A DNA stretch of 64,000 nucleotides from Marinobacterium lacunae (GCF_000705555.1 NZ_JMQN01000011.1:276141-340140), one strand, 5' to 3'. Shown: positions 17,601-28,118, counted from the first letter of the stretch. Translations and numbers: made by a program. The notes: generated by a model from the sequence alone, not told the origin.

Positions 17601-18656
17601 TCAGCCCTGAGACAACAGCTCTCGCAGGTCGATGATCGCGGCATTGGCGCGTGAAATATAAGAGGCCATCACCAGCGAGTGATTGGCCAGGAAACCGAAC
17701 TCCGTTCCGTTGAGAATCATCGGGCTCCAGATGGTTGCCTGGGTAGCCTCTAGTTCGCGGATGATCTGGTCGACGCTAACCCGGGCGTTTTTCTTCTCCA
17801 GAGTCGGCCCGAAATCTTTCTCGACAGCCTCAAGCAGGTGGATCAGCGCCCAGGCCGTACCGCGTGCCTCGTAAAAGACATCGTCGATCTCGGTCCAGGG
17901 AGTCTGGATTTCGGATTCATGTGCAGTTTTGGTGGACTGGGAAGCGCCGGGGCTCCCCGCCAGATCCGTATTCAGGCGGCGCTGACCGACACTGGCGCTC
18001 AAACGCTGGGACAAGCTGCCCAGACGCGTCGATACATCCCCCAACCAGTCTCGCAGATTATCAGCTCGGGCATAGAACTGGGCTGAATCCTCGCCAGTTT
18101 CGGCCAAACCGGCCTGATACGCACGCAGTGCCTTGATCGCTTTGCGGTACTCCCCTTCCGTATCCGGCAGAATCCAGCTGTTGGCATCGAAATGCAGCTG
18201 CGGCTCTGCCACGACAAGATCAGGGTCTTCCGTGGATTGCGACTGGGAGCGGCTGAACGTCTTGCGCAGTGCCCGCGACATATCGCGGGCCTGAACCAGT
18301 GCACCGAACTCCCAGTTGGGCATATTATCCAACCAGATGCCCGGCGGCAGACGATCATTGCTGATATAACCACCGGGCTTGTCGAGCAACGTCTCGGTAA
18401 CCTTGATCAGCGCCTCGCTGGTGTAGTAGCCGACCACGGGCTCCTGCCCAAGCGCCTCTGCCTGCTGGCTAGCCTGGGCGGCAACATCGAACCGCGCGGG
18501 TTCAAAACTCCAGTAAATACCGAATCCTGTTGCGATCAGCAGGTAAACCACCACCAGCGCCAGAACGCCTTTCACCATCCGGCCACCGGCGAGTCGATTC
18601 CAAAGCGGATCCCAAATTTTGAACCAAATACGTTGCAGACTATCGAACACGTGCAT
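17601..18656 (-). CDS. DUF2333 family membrane-anchored protein
   Basis: A 351-residue protein with one N-terminal transmembrane helix (about 28-50, MVKGVLALVVVYLLIATGF) and a large, mainly helical periplasmic domain. It fits the DUF2333 family, conserved in gammaproteobacteria but with no known function. The annotated ATG has its GAGGG directly against it; the GTG two codons later is better spaced and may be the true start. It lies upstream of the ParA-like ATPase on the same strand. Confidence 0.75.
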   Translation of the reverse strand: MHVFDSLQRIWFKIWDPLWNRLAGGRMVKGVLALVVVYLLIATGFGIYWSFEPARFDVAAQASQQAEALGQEPVVGYYTSEALIKVTETLLDKPGGYISNDRLPPGIWLDNMPNWEFGALVQARDMSRALRKTFSRSQSQSTEDPDLVVAEPQLHFDANSWILPDTEGEYRKAIKALRAYQAGLAETGEDSAQFYARADNLRDWLGDVSTRLGSLSQRLSASVGQRRLNTDLAGSPGASQSTKTAHESEIQTPWTEIDDVFYEARGTAWALIHLLEAVEKDFGPTLEKKNARVSVDQIIRELEATQATIWSPMILNGTEFGFLANHSLVMASYISRANAAIIDLRELLSQG

Positions 18657-19136
18657 CCCTCATGCTTATATCGCCACTGCCGCCCCTTGTGGACATGCTG
18701 TATGCAGGATTTCGCACTCGCGCAATCAACTGCTAACCGGCGATCCCGCGATAAATCCAACAGCTTTGAGCGGGTATTATGATGCGTTGCACTATGGCGA
18801 ATTTCCCAGCACCGGTCAACGAATAGCCAAGTCTGGTCATCGCCTTGAAATGTGGCGTGGAGATCGGCGCCATCCCGAAAACTGATGTGCAAAAACCAGC
18901 CAATCGAAATCAAAACTGGCTGTAAACGTCGGCAAACTACGCCCTAATGCATGAATATTTATGATTCACATGGACAGATATTCCGCTTTAATGCACACTT
19001 ATGCGCACTTTTATTCTTAACTGCCTGATCGGGGTTGGACTCTTCGTTTCGCGTTTGCCACAGCGGTAAACGTACCCAACCCGCAGGTGAAGTTGTCATC
19101 CTCAAACTTAACAGCCAAGTCCGAGACTCTATTCCG
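18657..19136. other. Intergenic region before accB, no gene seen
   Basis: This 480-base gap holds the 5' regions of the DUF2333 gene (leftward) and accB (rightward). I see no supported gene in it. In many relatives aroQ precedes accB, but it is absent here. An A/T-rich stretch at about 18945-19020 is the likely accB promoter zone, with a tandem decamer at 18991-19010. I could not settle a -35/-10 pair. Confidence 0.5.
18991..19010. repeat. Tandem 10-bp repeat upstream of accB
   Basis: ATGCACACTT is followed directly by ATGCGCACTT, a tandem decamer with one mismatch, about 127 bases before the accB ATG. A ten-base period places both copies on one face of the helix, as regulators often need. 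It may be chance; no known operator matches. Confidence 0.4.
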
Positions 19137-19595
19137 ATGGATATCCGCAAAGTTAAAAAACTGATCGAACTACTCGAAGAATCCAACATCAACGAGATCG
19201 AGATCAAAGAGGGAGAAGAGTCGGTTCGCATCAGCCGGACCTCGAGCCTGGTACCCCAGGCTGCATACGCGCCGATGCCGTATGCCGCCGCTCCTGCTCC
19301 GGTACAGCCCGCGGCACCGGCCGCCGCTCCGGCAGCAGAAGCCGCCCCTGCTGCACCGGCTGACCACTCTGTTCGCTCGCCGATGGTTGGTACCTTCTAT
19401 CGATCTCCGTCACCGACTGCCCCGGCCTTCATCGAAGTTGGCCAGACCGTTAAGGCAGGTGACGTAATCTGCATCGTCGAAGCGATGAAGATGATGAACC
19501 AGATCGAAGCGGACAAATCCGGCGTAATCGAGGCGATCCTGGCAGAAGACGGACAGCCGGTCGAGTTTGACCAGCCGCTGGTCGTTATCGCCTGA
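19137..19595 (+). CDS. accB: Biotin carboxyl carrier protein of acetyl-CoA carboxylase
   Basis: The start chosen is the ATG at 19137 ([17 protein letters not shown]), giving 152 residues as usual for AccB. An N-terminal helical segment is followed by an Ala/Pro-rich linker (about 42-80) and the biotinyl domain with the EAMKMMNQ motif, whose first Lys carries biotin. AccB brings carboxybiotin from AccC to the carboxyltransferase in the first committed step of fatty acid synthesis. accC follows 37 bases later in the same operon. Confidence 0.97.
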   Translation: MDIRKVKKLIELLEESNINEIEIKEGEESVRISRTSSLVPQAAYAPMPYAAAPAPVQPAAPAAAPAAEAAPAAPADHSVRSPMVGTFYRSPSPTAPAFIEVGQTVKAGDVICIVEAMKMMNQIEADKSGVIEAILAEDGQPVEFDQPLVVIA

Positions 19596-19632
19596 ACCGA
19601 CGTCTCGAACTCGACCTGAGGATTTCTGAACG

Positions 19633-20973
19633 ATGCTCGATAAAGTGCTCATAGCCAACCGCGGCGAGATCGCATTGCGTATCCTGCGCGCCTGTAAAGA
19701 GCTGGGGATCAAGACTGTCGCCGTGCACTCCGTTGCCGATCGCGACCTGATGCACGTTCGTCTGGCGGACGAGGCGGTGTGTATCGGCCCCGCGCCCTCT
19801 ACCCAGAGCTACCTGAACATTCCGTCCATTATCAGCGCAGCTGAAGTAACCGATTCCGTGGGTATCCACCCCGGATATGGCTTCCTGGCGGAAAACGCCG
19901 GTTTTGCCGAGCAGGTTGAACAATCCGGTTTCACCTTTATCGGCCCCCGCGCCGACACCATCCGTCTGATGGGCGACAAAGTGTCCGCGATCGAGGCGAT
20001 GAAAAAGGCTGGCGTCCCGACAGTTCCAGGCTCTGACGGCCCACTGCCTGACGATAACGAAGCGATTCACAAGACCGCCAAGCGCATCGGCTACCCGGTG
20101 ATCATCAAAGCCGCCGCCGGTGGTGGTGGTCGTGGCATGCGCGTGGTGCACACCGAGGCTCACCTGACCAATGCCGTTCAGGTTACCCGTACCGAAGCCA
20201 AAGCGGCCTTTGGCGACGAGACTGTGTACATGGAGAAGTTCCTCGAGCGTCCGCGTCACGTGGAGGTTCAGGTGCTCGCCGACGGTCAGGGCAATGCTAT
20301 CCACCTTTACGACCGCGACTGCTCACTGCAGCGCCGTCATCAGAAGGTGGTCGAGGAAGCACCCGCACCCGGTATCGATCCGGAGGCACGTGCCGCGGTT
20401 CTCAAGTCCTGTGTCGATGCTTGTGTCGAGATCGGCTATCGCGGTGCCGGTACATTCGAATTCCTGTATGAGGATGGCGGCTTCTACTTCATCGAGATGA
20501 ACACCCGTGTTCAGGTAGAGCATCCGGTTACCGAGCAGGTCACTGGCGTCGATATCGTCAAGGAGCAGCTGCGTATAGCCTCCGGCCTGCCGCTGTCGAT
20601 CAAGCAGGAGGATGTGAAGCTCAACGGCCACGCCTTTGAGTGCCGCATCAATGCCGAGGATCCGCGCAACTTCATGCCTAGCCCCGGCAAGGTGACCTAC
20701 TTCCACGCGCCCGGCGGCAACGGTGTGCGCGTCGATTCTCACCTGTACGGTGGATACACTGTCCCGCCTCACTACGACTCCCTGATCGCCAAGCTGATCA
20801 CCTGGGGCGAAGATCGCGAGACAGCACTGATCCGCATGCAAAACGCCCTCGACGAGATGGTGGTGGACGGGATAAAGACCAACATCCCGCTGCACAACGA
20901 TATCGTTCGCGACGCCAACTTTGCCCGCGGCGGTGTCAATATCCACTATCTGGAGAAAAAACTGGGCCTCTGA
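19633..20973 (+). CDS. accC: Biotin carboxylase subunit of acetyl-CoA carboxylase
   Basis: A 446-residue ATP-grasp enzyme starting [18 protein letters not shown]. The glycine-rich loop [11 protein letters not shown] (about 159-169), the [13 protein letters not shown] segment and the [14 protein letters not shown] active-site region are all present. It carboxylates the biotin on AccB using ATP and bicarbonate. Length matches the E. coli enzyme (449). It is the second gene of accBC and is followed by a strong terminator at 20995-21021. Confidence 0.97.
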   Translation: MLDKVLIANRGEIALRILRACKELGIKTVAVHSVADRDLMHVRLADEAVCIGPAPSTQSYLNIPSIISAAEVTDSVGIHPGYGFLAENAGFAEQVEQSGFTFIGPRADTIRLMGDKVSAIEAMKKAGVPTVPGSDGPLPDDNEAIHKTAKRIGYPVIIKAAAGGGGRGMRVVHTEAHLTNAVQVTRTEAKAAFGDETVYMEKFLERPRHVEVQVLADGQGNAIHLYDRDCSLQRRHQKVVEEAPAPGIDPEARAAVLKSCVDACVEIGYRGAGTFEFLYEDGGFYFIEMNTRVQVEHPVTEQVTGVDIVKEQLRIASGLPLSIKQEDVKLNGHAFECRINAEDPRNFMPSPGKVTYFHAPGGNGVRVDSHLYGGYTVPPHYDSLIAKLITWGEDRETALIRMQNALDEMVVDGIKTNIPLHNDIVRDANFARGGVNIHYLEKKLGL

Positions 20974-20994
20974 TTGGTTCCGTTTCGCATCCTT

Positions 20995-21021
20995 AAAAAG
21001 CCCGCTGCTGCGGGCTTTTTT
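20995..21021 (+). terminator. Rho-independent terminator after accBC
   Basis: An AAGCCCGC-TGCT-GCGGGCTT hairpin is followed by a run of six T on the plus strand and preceded by A's. It lies 22 bases after the accC stop and ends the accBC transcript before prmA. Confidence 0.9.
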
Positions 21022-21101
21022 GACTCTATCTGGCCGATCAATGGTTTTCCTGAGGCCAGAGTTTGATACATACTCAGTTTATCGCAATGACGGAGCCCCC
21101 A

Positions 21102-22010
21102 ATGCCCTGGCTACAGATTAAGGTCGAGACCGCCCCCGAGCAGGCCGAGCAATATGAAGATCTTCTGCTTGCTGCCGGATGTGCTGCGGTTACCTATCAG
21201 GACGCAGCAGACCAGCCCATTTTCGAACCGGATCTGGGCACCACCCCGCTGTGGAGCCAGACCGTCGTAACCGGACTGTTTGCCGCCGAGCATGACCTTC
21301 AGGAAACCTTGGACCTCCTGCGGGAGGCGCAACAACAGATGCCTGAAATCGAGGGCCGCGCAGCACCGGAGTTCAAGGCTGAAATTCTGGAGGACAAGGA
21401 CTGGGAACGGGAATGGATGGCGAGCTACCATCCGATGCGTTTTGGAAACCGCCTCTGGGTTTGCCCCAGCTGGCGAGAAGCTCCGGACCCTGATGCCGTG
21501 AACATGATGCTCGATCCGGGGCTGGCCTTCGGTACCGGGACTCACCCAACCACCTCCCTGTGTCTTGAATGGCTGGATGGCCAGGCGCTGGACGGACAAC
21601 TGGTTGTGGATTACGGCTGCGGCAGCGGCATCCTGGGTATTGCCGCTCTACTCCTTGGTGCCGATCGCGTGGTGGCGGTCGATATCGACCCGCAAGCACT
21701 CACCGCTACCCGCGACAACCTTGAGCGCAATAAGCTCGAGTCTTCGCGGCTGAATGTCAGCTTGCCTGGAGCAACACCGGCAGTGAAAGCCGATACGCTG
21801 GTTGCCAACATCCTGGCCGGCCCGCTGGTCGAGCTGGCCCCCACTCTTGAGGCACTGGTACGCCCAGGTGGAAAGCTGTTGCTCTCGGGCTTGCTGGCCG
21901 ATCAGGGCGAATCGGTGTCAAACGCCTACTCTCAGTGGTTTGAGATGGAGCCAGCCGTTGAGAAAGAGGGTTGGATCAGACTGACCGGGACAAAACGCCA
22001 GGACGCATGA
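21102..22010 (+). CDS. prmA: Ribosomal protein L11 methyltransferase
   Basis: The start chosen is the ATG at 21102 (MPWLQIKVE), six bases after GGAG and matching the family N-terminus; the frame is open 39 bases further up. The 302-residue SAM-dependent methyltransferase has an N-terminal L11-recognition domain, the linker with FGTGTHPTTSLCLEW (near 150) and the SAM loop VVDYGCGSGILGIAAL (about 168-183). It trimethylates ribosomal protein L11. The stop overlaps the start of the next gene by ATGA. Confidence 0.95.
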   Translation: MPWLQIKVETAPEQAEQYEDLLLAAGCAAVTYQDAADQPIFEPDLGTTPLWSQTVVTGLFAAEHDLQETLDLLREAQQQMPEIEGRAAPEFKAEILEDKDWEREWMASYHPMRFGNRLWVCPSWREAPDPDAVNMMLDPGLAFGTGTHPTTSLCLEWLDGQALDGQLVVDYGCGSGILGIAALLLGADRVVAVDIDPQALTATRDNLERNKLESSRLNVSLPGATPAVKADTLVANILAGPLVELAPTLEALVRPGGKLLLSGLLADQGESVSNAYSQWFEMEPAVEKEGWIRLTGTKRQDA

Positions 22011-22990
22011 ACGAGCCTCTGATTACCGAATGCCCCGGGTGCCACGCGCGCTTTCGTGTCACCCCCGGGCAGCTGAATCTGGCCCAGGGGCAGGTACGCT
22101 GCGGCGCCTGCCTACTGGTGTTTGACGCCCGTAGCGAAGCCGACAGTCTTGAGCGCAAGCGCCGGGAGCACTCCCCTGCCCGCCCACCGGTGCGCCAGGC
22201 ACAAGCAACCACTTCGGCACCAACGAAAAGCCCCGCTCCGCCCTCGGAGCCCAACGTTGTCGCCCAGCAGGGTTCACAACAGGGAGTCTCCGGGCCGGCC
22301 CCTGTGAAGGATACAGAACCCGAAATACAAGCCTCTGCAGCCCCCGAGACCGAAGAGGTTACCCAGTCTGCCCGCGAGCGTCAGCACTCAACACCGGATC
22401 CGCGAGCGATAGAGCCGAGTGTTGTTGAAAGCGAAGTGCCCAATATTGAAGAGGACCTGATCCCCAAGCTCTATGCCGAACCGATTCTGCTGGAGGTCAG
22501 CCGGGAACAGAACGACCCTTATGCTGCAACAGGGTGGGCCTTGGCCTCTATTCTGGCCCTATTGGTGTTGGCCGGACAGTATCTGTGGTTCGAGCGCGCC
22601 ACGCTTGCACACACCCCGGACCTGCACCCGATCTACGCCCTTGCCTGCGACACAATCCCCTGTGCGCTGGGGCCTCAGGCCTATGGTTCGATTGTCAATC
22701 AACGCATGGTCGTGCGACCGCATCCGGCTTTTGCCGACGCGCTGAGTATCGATATCGAACTGCGTAACGATGCAGCCTTTGCACAGCCCTACCCTGCCCT
22801 TGATCTAACCTTTACGGATCTCAAGGGTCGTCTGGTCGCCCATCGGGTCTTCCAGCCTCGTGAATACCTCGCCTCTGGCAGTGCTGGAGAACTGATGCAG
22901 CCGATGACACCGGTGCACGTACAGCTGGAGATAACCGATCCAGGAGTGCGCGCCATCAGCTACGAACTCAACCTGCGCCCGGCTGGTTAA
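22007..22990 (+). CDS. Zinc-ribbon, DUF3426 domain membrane protein
   Basis: The start is the ATG at 22007, overlapping the prmA stop by four bases. The 327-residue product has an N-terminal MJ0042-type zinc ribbon (Cys9, Cys12, Cys32, Cys35), a long Pro/Ala/Glu-rich unordered linker (about 45-165), one transmembrane helix (about 173-195) and a C-terminal DUF3426 domain. Proteins of this plan commonly follow prmA in gammaproteobacteria; function is unknown. The zinc ribbon would be cytoplasmic and DUF3426 periplasmic. Confidence 0.82.
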   Translation: MNEPLITECPGCHARFRVTPGQLNLAQGQVRCGACLLVFDARSEADSLERKRREHSPARPPVRQAQATTSAPTKSPAPPSEPNVVAQQGSQQGVSGPAPVKDTEPEIQASAAPETEEVTQSARERQHSTPDPRAIEPSVVESEVPNIEEDLIPKLYAEPILLEVSREQNDPYAATGWALASILALLVLAGQYLWFERATLAHTPDLHPIYALACDTIPCALGPQAYGSIVNQRMVVRPHPAFADALSIDIELRNDAAFAQPYPALDLTFTDLKGRLVAHRVFQPREYLASGSAGELMQPMTPVHVQLEITDPGVRAISYELNLRPAG

Positions 22991-23170
22991 GCAACGTTCG
23001 CAAGAAGCTCAAAATGCGCAATTGGTCAACCCCGAAATCGATCAAAAAATCGACAAAAACAGGTTGGAGCCCCCTGTCCGAAAGAGTATCATTGGCCGCC
23101 TTCCAATAACGAACCCGACCTAAGCCACTCGGCTTGGGCCAGTATTCTTTTCCCTTTTGGCAGGTGTGTG

Positions 23171-24145
23171 ATGTTCCAAATCGGCCCTTACTCCATTGAC
23201 AGTCAGGTCGTTCTGGCACCGATGGCTGGGGTCACGGATCGTCCCTTCCGCCAACTCTGCAGACGCATGGGCGCAGGCCTGGTCGTCTCGGAGATGGTCA
23301 CGTCCGACACCCGCCTCTGGAACTCCCGCAAATCCGCCCTGCGACTGGATCATACCGGCGAAGCCGAACCCCGTTCGGTACAGATAGCCGGTGGCGATCC
23401 CGAGATGATGGCCGATGCGGCCCGCATGAACGCTCAACGTGGCGCTCAAATCATCGATATCAATATGGGTTGCCCGGCCAAAAAAGTCTGTAACAAGGCT
23501 GCAGGCTCTGCGTTGCTGCGCGACGAAGTCCTGGTGGGTGAAATTCTGGATGCGGTTGTTAATGCGGTCGACATACCGGTCACGCTGAAGATCCGCACCG
23601 GTTGGTCACCGGAGCAGCGCAATGGTGAGCAGATCGCCCAGATGGCCGAGAAAGCGGGCATTGCGGCTTTAGCCGTGCATGGGCGTACACGGGCCGATCG
23701 CTATCAGGGCGAAGCGGAGTACGACACCATCGCCCGCATTTGTGCGCAAGTCTCCATTCCGGTATTCGCCAACGGCGATATCGACTGTGCACACAAGGCG
23801 CGAGAAGTTCTCGACTATACCGGCGCCAGCGCCGTAATGATCGGCCGCGCAGCACAGGGGCGCCCCTGGTTACTGCGCGAGATCGACCATTATCTGCGTA
23901 CGGGGAAGGAGCTGGCCGCACCACAGGCTGAAGAGATTCTGTCGATATTGACCGGCCATCTGGAGGCGCTCTATGCCTTCTATGGCGATTTCATGGGCGT
24001 GCGCATTGCGCGCAAGCATGTCGGTTGGTATCTGCAGCAACACCCGGAGGCTGCCGGGTTCAGGAAGCATTTCAATCAACTAGAAACAGCAAGTGATCAG
24101 GTCACAGCCGTCACCGCCTTATTGGCGGGGTCGGCCGCCGCCTGA
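23171..24145 (+). CDS. dusB: tRNA-dihydrouridine synthase B
   Basis: A 324-residue FMN-dependent TIM-barrel protein. It begins with [20 protein letters not shown], has the catalytic region [19 protein letters not shown] (near 97-115, with Cys active site) and the phosphate-binding segment NGDIDC. DusB reduces specific uridines in the tRNA D-loop. A GTG directly before the ATG is an alternative start. It is followed 16 bases later by fis, the conserved dusB-fis operon, whose promoter is under growth control in enterics. The 180-base leader carries a hairpin CCTAAGCC-ACTC-GGCTTGGG near 23118-23137. Confidence 0.95.
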   Translation: MFQIGPYSIDSQVVLAPMAGVTDRPFRQLCRRMGAGLVVSEMVTSDTRLWNSRKSALRLDHTGEAEPRSVQIAGGDPEMMADAARMNAQRGAQIIDINMGCPAKKVCNKAAGSALLRDEVLVGEILDAVVNAVDIPVTLKIRTGWSPEQRNGEQIAQMAEKAGIAALAVHGRTRADRYQGEAEYDTIARICAQVSIPVFANGDIDCAHKAREVLDYTGASAVMIGRAAQGRPWLLREIDHYLRTGKELAAPQAEEILSILTGHLEALYAFYGDFMGVRIARKHVGWYLQQHPEAAGFRKHFNQLETASDQVTAVTALLAGSAAA

Positions 24146-24161
24146 ATCCAGGATTGGGTAC

Positions 24162-24458
24162 ATGAGTACAGTGGATAGCAAAGATTTGGAACAGTATGCA
24201 CACACCACCCAGCCGCAGTCCGGCATGCCGGCGCAGACACTGCGTGACACCGTGCACCAGTCGCTGACCAGCTACTTCAAGCAGCTTGACGGTCAGCCGG
24301 TTACCGACGTGTACCAGATGGTCCTGTCTGAGATCGAAGCGCCGCTGTTTGAGAGCGTTATGGCGTATACGAAGGATAACCAGACCCGTGCGTCTGAAGT
24401 CCTCGGCCTTAACCGCGGCACCCTGCGCAAAAAACTGAAGCAGTACGGCCTGCTCTAA
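24162..24458 (+). CDS. fis: DNA-binding protein Fis
   Basis: The start chosen is the ATG at 24162, eight bases after AGGA, giving 98 residues, exactly the usual Fis length. The C-terminal helix-turn-helix [25 protein letters not shown] is highly conserved. Fis is a nucleoid protein abundant in fast growth that activates rRNA promoters and shapes chromosome structure. It is co-transcribed with dusB and lies 42 bases before purH. Confidence 0.97.
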   Translation: MSTVDSKDLEQYAHTTQPQSGMPAQTLRDTVHQSLTSYFKQLDGQPVTDVYQMVLSEIEAPLFESVMAYTKDNQTRASEVLGLNRGTLRKKLKQYGLL

Positions 24459-24500
24459 TCGAGAGCAATCGAGCGAACCGAGAGAAGCGAACCCGAGATT

Positions 24501-26084
24501 ATGTCTGAGCAGAACACAACCCCTATTCGCCGCGCGCTGATCAGCGTGTCGGACAAAACCGGTATCGTCGACTTCGCCCGCGCCCTGAGCGAGCGCGGCA
24601 TCGAGATCCTCTCTACCGGCGGTACTTTCAAGCTGCTGCGCGAGAGTGACATTGCGGCGACCGAGGTTTCCGACTACACCGGTTTCCCGGAGATGATGGC
24701 TGGCCGTGTCAAAACCCTGCATCCGAAAGTTCACGGCGGCATTCTAGGCCGTCGCGGCACTGACGATGCAGTGATGAGTGAGCACGGTATCGATCCGATC
24801 GATATGGTCGTGGTCAACCTCTACCCCTTCGCTCAGACCATCGCCCGTCCGGATTGCGATCTGCCGATGGCGATCGAGAACATCGATATCGGCGGACCGA
24901 CCATGGTGCGCTCCGCTGCGAAGAACCATAAGGATGTTGCCATCGTCGTCAACGCCTCTGACTACGACGCTATTCTGAAGGAGCTCGAAGCCGACGGCGG
25001 CCTGAGCCAGAGCACCCGTTTCGATCTGGCGGTTAAAGCCTTCGAACACACCGCGGCTTACGACGGCATGATCGCCAACTACCTGGGCGCCATCGTCGAG
25101 GGCGATGCCGAGGAGCCGGCCGATTTCCCGCGCACCTTCAACACCCAGTTTATCAAGGCGCAGGATATGCGTTATGGCGAGAACCCGCACCAGCGTGCGG
25201 CATTCTACGTCGAAGCCAATCCGGCCGAGCCGAGTGTGTCCACCGCCCGCCAGCTGCAGGGCAAGGCACTCTCTTACAACAACGTGGCCGACACTGACGC
25301 CGCGCTGGAGTGCGTCAAGCCGTTTAAAGAGCCGGCCTGCGTTATCGTCAAGCACGCCAACCCCTGTGGTGTTGCGATAGGCAACGACATTCTTGAAGCC
25401 TACAACCGTGCGTTCCAGACCGACCCGACTTCGGCTTTCGGCGGCATCATCGCCTTTAACCGGGAGCTGGACGGCGAAACGGCGAAAGTGATTGTCGAGC
25501 GTCAGTTCGTCGAGGTGATCATCGCGCCAAGCGTGACCAAGGAAGCCTCCGATATCGTCGCCACCAAGCCCAATGTGCGTCTGCTTGAGTGCGGTGAGTG
25601 GGACGCCCAGCGCGCCCACGCGTTCGACTACAAGCGCGTCAACGGTGGCCTGTTGGTGCAGGATCGCGATCTGGGCATGATCGATGCGTCTCAGCTCAAG
25701 ATCGTCACCAAAAAACAGCCCTCCGAGCAGGAGATCCGCGATCTGCTGTTCTGCTGGGAAGTGGCCAAGTTCGTCAAATCCAACGCCATTGTCTACGCCA
25801 AGAACGGCCAGACTATCGGTATCGGTGCCGGCCAGATGAGCCGTGTATACTCCGCCAAAATTGCGGGCATCAAGGCGGGTGATGAAGGTCTGGAAGTCAA
25901 AGGCTCCGTCATGGCATCCGACGCCTTCTTCCCCTTCCGCGACGGCATTGATTCTGCCGCAGAAGCCGGTATCACCGCGGTGATCCAGCCCGGTGGCTCA
26001 ATGCGTGACCAGGAAGTAATCGACGCTGCCGACGAGCACGGCATGGCGATGGTCTTCACCGGCATGCGCCACTTCCGTCACTGA
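24501..26084 (+). CDS. purH: Bifunctional AICAR transformylase/IMP cyclohydrolase
   Basis: A 527-residue protein with an N-terminal MGS-like IMP cyclohydrolase domain (about 10-150; [15 protein letters not shown]) and a C-terminal AICAR transformylase domain with the KHANPCG motif (near 287-293). It carries out the last two steps of de novo IMP synthesis. Length is close to the E. coli enzyme (529). The next gene, purD, follows 17 bases later, the conserved purHD pair. The ribosome site before the ATG is weak. Confidence 0.97.
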   Translation: MSEQNTTPIRRALISVSDKTGIVDFARALSERGIEILSTGGTFKLLRESDIAATEVSDYTGFPEMMAGRVKTLHPKVHGGILGRRGTDDAVMSEHGIDPIDMVVVNLYPFAQTIARPDCDLPMAIENIDIGGPTMVRSAAKNHKDVAIVVNASDYDAILKELEADGGLSQSTRFDLAVKAFEHTAAYDGMIANYLGAIVEGDAEEPADFPRTFNTQFIKAQDMRYGENPHQRAAFYVEANPAEPSVSTARQLQGKALSYNNVADTDAALECVKPFKEPACVIVKHANPCGVAIGNDILEAYNRAFQTDPTSAFGGIIAFNRELDGETAKVIVERQFVEVIIAPSVTKEASDIVATKPNVRLLECGEWDAQRAHAFDYKRVNGGLLVQDRDLGMIDASQLKIVTKKQPSEQEIRDLLFCWEVAKFVKSNAIVYAKNGQTIGIGAGQMSRVYSAKIAGIKAGDEGLEVKGSVMASDAFFPFRDGIDSAAEAGITAVIQPGGSMRDQEVIDAADEHGMAMVFTGMRHFRH

Positions 26085-26101
26085 TACAGGGATAGCTGCT
26101 G

Positions 26102-27391
26102 ATGAAAATTCTCGTAATCGGCTCCGGCGGGCGCGAACACGCGCTGGCTTGGGCTGCTGCCCGTGACGAAGCGGTGGACACCGTTTTCGTCGCACCGGGT
26201 AACGCCGCAACCGCTCAGGAAGCCAAGCTGCAGAACGTCGCCATCGACGTCATGGCGCTGGATGAGCTCGCTGCGTTCGCCACAGACAACGCCATCGACC
26301 TGACCATCGTCGGTCCGGAGGCGCCGCTGGTCGCCGGTATTGTGGATAAGTTCAACGCGCAGGGCCTGCGCGTGTTCGGACCCACGGCCGGCGCTGCTCA
26401 GCTGGAAGGCTCCAAGGCCTTTACCAAGGACTTCCTGGCACGTCACAACATCCCCACCGCCGAATACCAGAACTTCACCGACGTGGATGCGGCGCTGGCC
26501 TACGTGCGCGAGAAAGGCGCACCGATCGTGGTCAAGGCCGACGGTCTAGCCGCTGGCAAGGGTGTAATCGTGGCGATGACGCTGGAAGAGGCGGAAGAGG
26601 CGATCCGTGACATGCTGGCAGGCAACGCGTTTGGCGATGCCGGTCATCGTGTTGTGGTCGAGGAGTTCCTCGACGGCGAGGAAGCGTCCTTCATCGTCAT
26701 GGTAGACGGCGAGCACGTGTTGCCGATGGCCACCAGTCAGGATCACAAGCGTGTCGGCAACGGCGACTCCGGCCCCAATACCGGTGGCATGGGTGCATAC
26801 TCTCCCGCACCGGTTGTCACACCCGAGATTCACGACCGCGTCATGGCTGAAGTCATCATGCCCACGGTGCGTGGCATGGCGGCCGAAGGCAATGAGTACA
26901 CCGGTTTCCTCTACGCCGGCCTGATGATCATGGCCGACGGCACACCGAAAGTGATTGAATACAACTGCCGTTTCGGTGATCCGGAAACCCAGCCGATCAT
27001 GCTGCGTCTGCAATCGAGTCTCGTCGAGATGTGCAATGCAGCCATCGACAAGGCGCTGGACAAGGTCGATGCGAAATGGGATCCGCGTCCCTCTGTAGGT
27101 GTGGTCATGGCAGCAGGTGGCTACCCCGGCGACTATGCCAAAGGTGACGAAATCAGCCTGCCGGACAGTACCCCGGCGGACACCAAGATCTTTCACGCCG
27201 GCACACAGCTGGTTGATGGCAAGGTTGTCACCGCAGGCGGTCGCGTGCTGTGTGCAACAGCACTCGGCGATAGCGTTACCGAGGCTCAGAAACGTGCGTA
27301 TGAACTGGTCGAGACGATCAGCTGGAAAGACGCGTACTACCGTACCGATATTGCCTATCGGGCGATTGCACGCGAAAAAGCCGACCAGTAA
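26102..27391 (+). CDS. purD: Phosphoribosylamine-glycine ligase
   Basis: A 429-residue ATP-grasp ligase, the same length as E. coli PurD. It starts MKILVIGSGGREHALAWA and shows the ATP-grasp segments VVKADGLAAGKGV (about 142-154) and NTGGMGAYSPAP. PurD joins glycine to phosphoribosylamine, the second step of de novo purine synthesis. It is the end of the dusB-fis/purHD cluster and is followed by a terminator. Confidence 0.97.
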   Translation: MKILVIGSGGREHALAWAAARDEAVDTVFVAPGNAATAQEAKLQNVAIDVMALDELAAFATDNAIDLTIVGPEAPLVAGIVDKFNAQGLRVFGPTAGAAQLEGSKAFTKDFLARHNIPTAEYQNFTDVDAALAYVREKGAPIVVKADGLAAGKGVIVAMTLEEAEEAIRDMLAGNAFGDAGHRVVVEEFLDGEEASFIVMVDGEHVLPMATSQDHKRVGNGDSGPNTGGMGAYSPAPVVTPEIHDRVMAEVIMPTVRGMAAEGNEYTGFLYAGLMIMADGTPKVIEYNCRFGDPETQPIMLRLQSSLVEMCNAAIDKALDKVDAKWDPRPSVGVVMAAGGYPGDYAKGDEISLPDSTPADTKIFHAGTQLVDGKVVTAGGRVLCATALGDSVTEAQKRAYELVETISWKDAYYRTDIAYRAIAREKADQ

Positions 27392-27418
27392 AACGCTGTC
27401 TCTGAGTTAGGCTATCAA

Positions 27419-27450
27419 GCAGCCGCCTTCGGGCGGCTGTTCTCGTTTTT
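27419..27450 (+). terminator. Rho-independent terminator after purD
   Basis: CAGCCGCC-TTCG-GGCGGCTG is a stable hairpin with a UUCG tetraloop, followed by TTCTCGTTTTT. It lies 27 bases after the purD stop and just before the LysE-type gene. Confidence 0.85.
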
Positions 27451-27465
27451 ATCAGGAATTGCACC

Positions 27466-28080
27466 ATGTCCGTAGAACTCTGGCTGGCCCTGCTCAGCGC
27501 CGCAATCCTCATCAGCCTGTCCCCCGGAGCTGGCGCCGCGACCGCCATGAGTTATGGCCTCAACCACGGTGTGCGGGGAGCCGCCCCAGCCGTAGCAGGC
27601 CTGATCGCCGGATACGGAACACAGCTGTTGATTGTCGCCGTGGGGCTCGGAAGCCTAGTCGCTGCCTCACCTGCCCTGTTCGTCGGCATTAAATGGGTCG
27701 GAGCCGGCTACCTGATCTGGTTGGGCATCTCGCTGTGGCGCTCCAAGGGCGCCCTTGCCGCTGGCACCGGCACACGGAAGCGTCTGCGCCAGCGCTTTAT
27801 CAGTGCCTATCTGGTCAATATCACCAATCCCAAAGGGATGGTGTTTCTGGTTGCACTTGTCCCCCAGTTTATGGACCCGGCGCTGCCTCAGGGGCCACAA
27901 CTGCTCGTCATCGCCGCCACGTTGCTGTTTGTGGACTGGAGCGTGATGACCGGTTACAGCGGGCTGGCCTCACGCCTGCGTGCACTGATGCAAAGCCCGA
28001 AAGCAGTACGCTTACAGAACAGGCTCTCAGGCAGTGCATTGATCGTGGCAGGTCTGGTACTCTCCACAGCTACACACTGA
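27466..28080 (+). CDS. LysE/RhtB family amino-acid exporter
   Basis: A 204-residue membrane protein with about six hydrophobic segments. The N-terminal SLSPGAGAATAMSYGLNHG and the central ISAYLVNITNPKGMVF are hallmarks of the LysE/RhtB family, which exports amino acids such as homoserine, threonine or lysine. The substrate cannot be told from sequence. An AGGA ribosome site precedes the ATG at good spacing. It is a single gene between purD and a lipoprotein gene. Confidence 0.88.
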   Translation: MSVELWLALLSAAILISLSPGAGAATAMSYGLNHGVRGAAPAVAGLIAGYGTQLLIVAVGLGSLVAASPALFVGIKWVGAGYLIWLGISLWRSKGALAAGTGTRKRLRQRFISAYLVNITNPKGMVFLVALVPQFMDPALPQGPQLLVIAATLLFVDWSVMTGYSGLASRLRALMQSPKAVRLQNRLSGSALIVAGLVLSTATH

Positions 28081-28118
28081 ATCGTATCCACATACATAAA
28101 GGAAGGGAGATTCCTGTC

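Noticed and set aside
18572..18913. 113-codon minus-strand frame reaching into the accB upstream region
   Set aside because: No ribosome site, mixed composition and overlap with the start of the DUF2333 gene in another frame.
23118..23137. Hairpin in the dusB leader as a riboswitch or attenuator
   Set aside because: Only one eight-base stem with one mismatch; the T-rich stretch behind it is interrupted and no known riboswitch core is seen.
24744..25619. 291-codon open frame opposite purH
   Set aside because: Shadow of purH; repetitive Val/Gly/Arg/His composition and no ribosome site.
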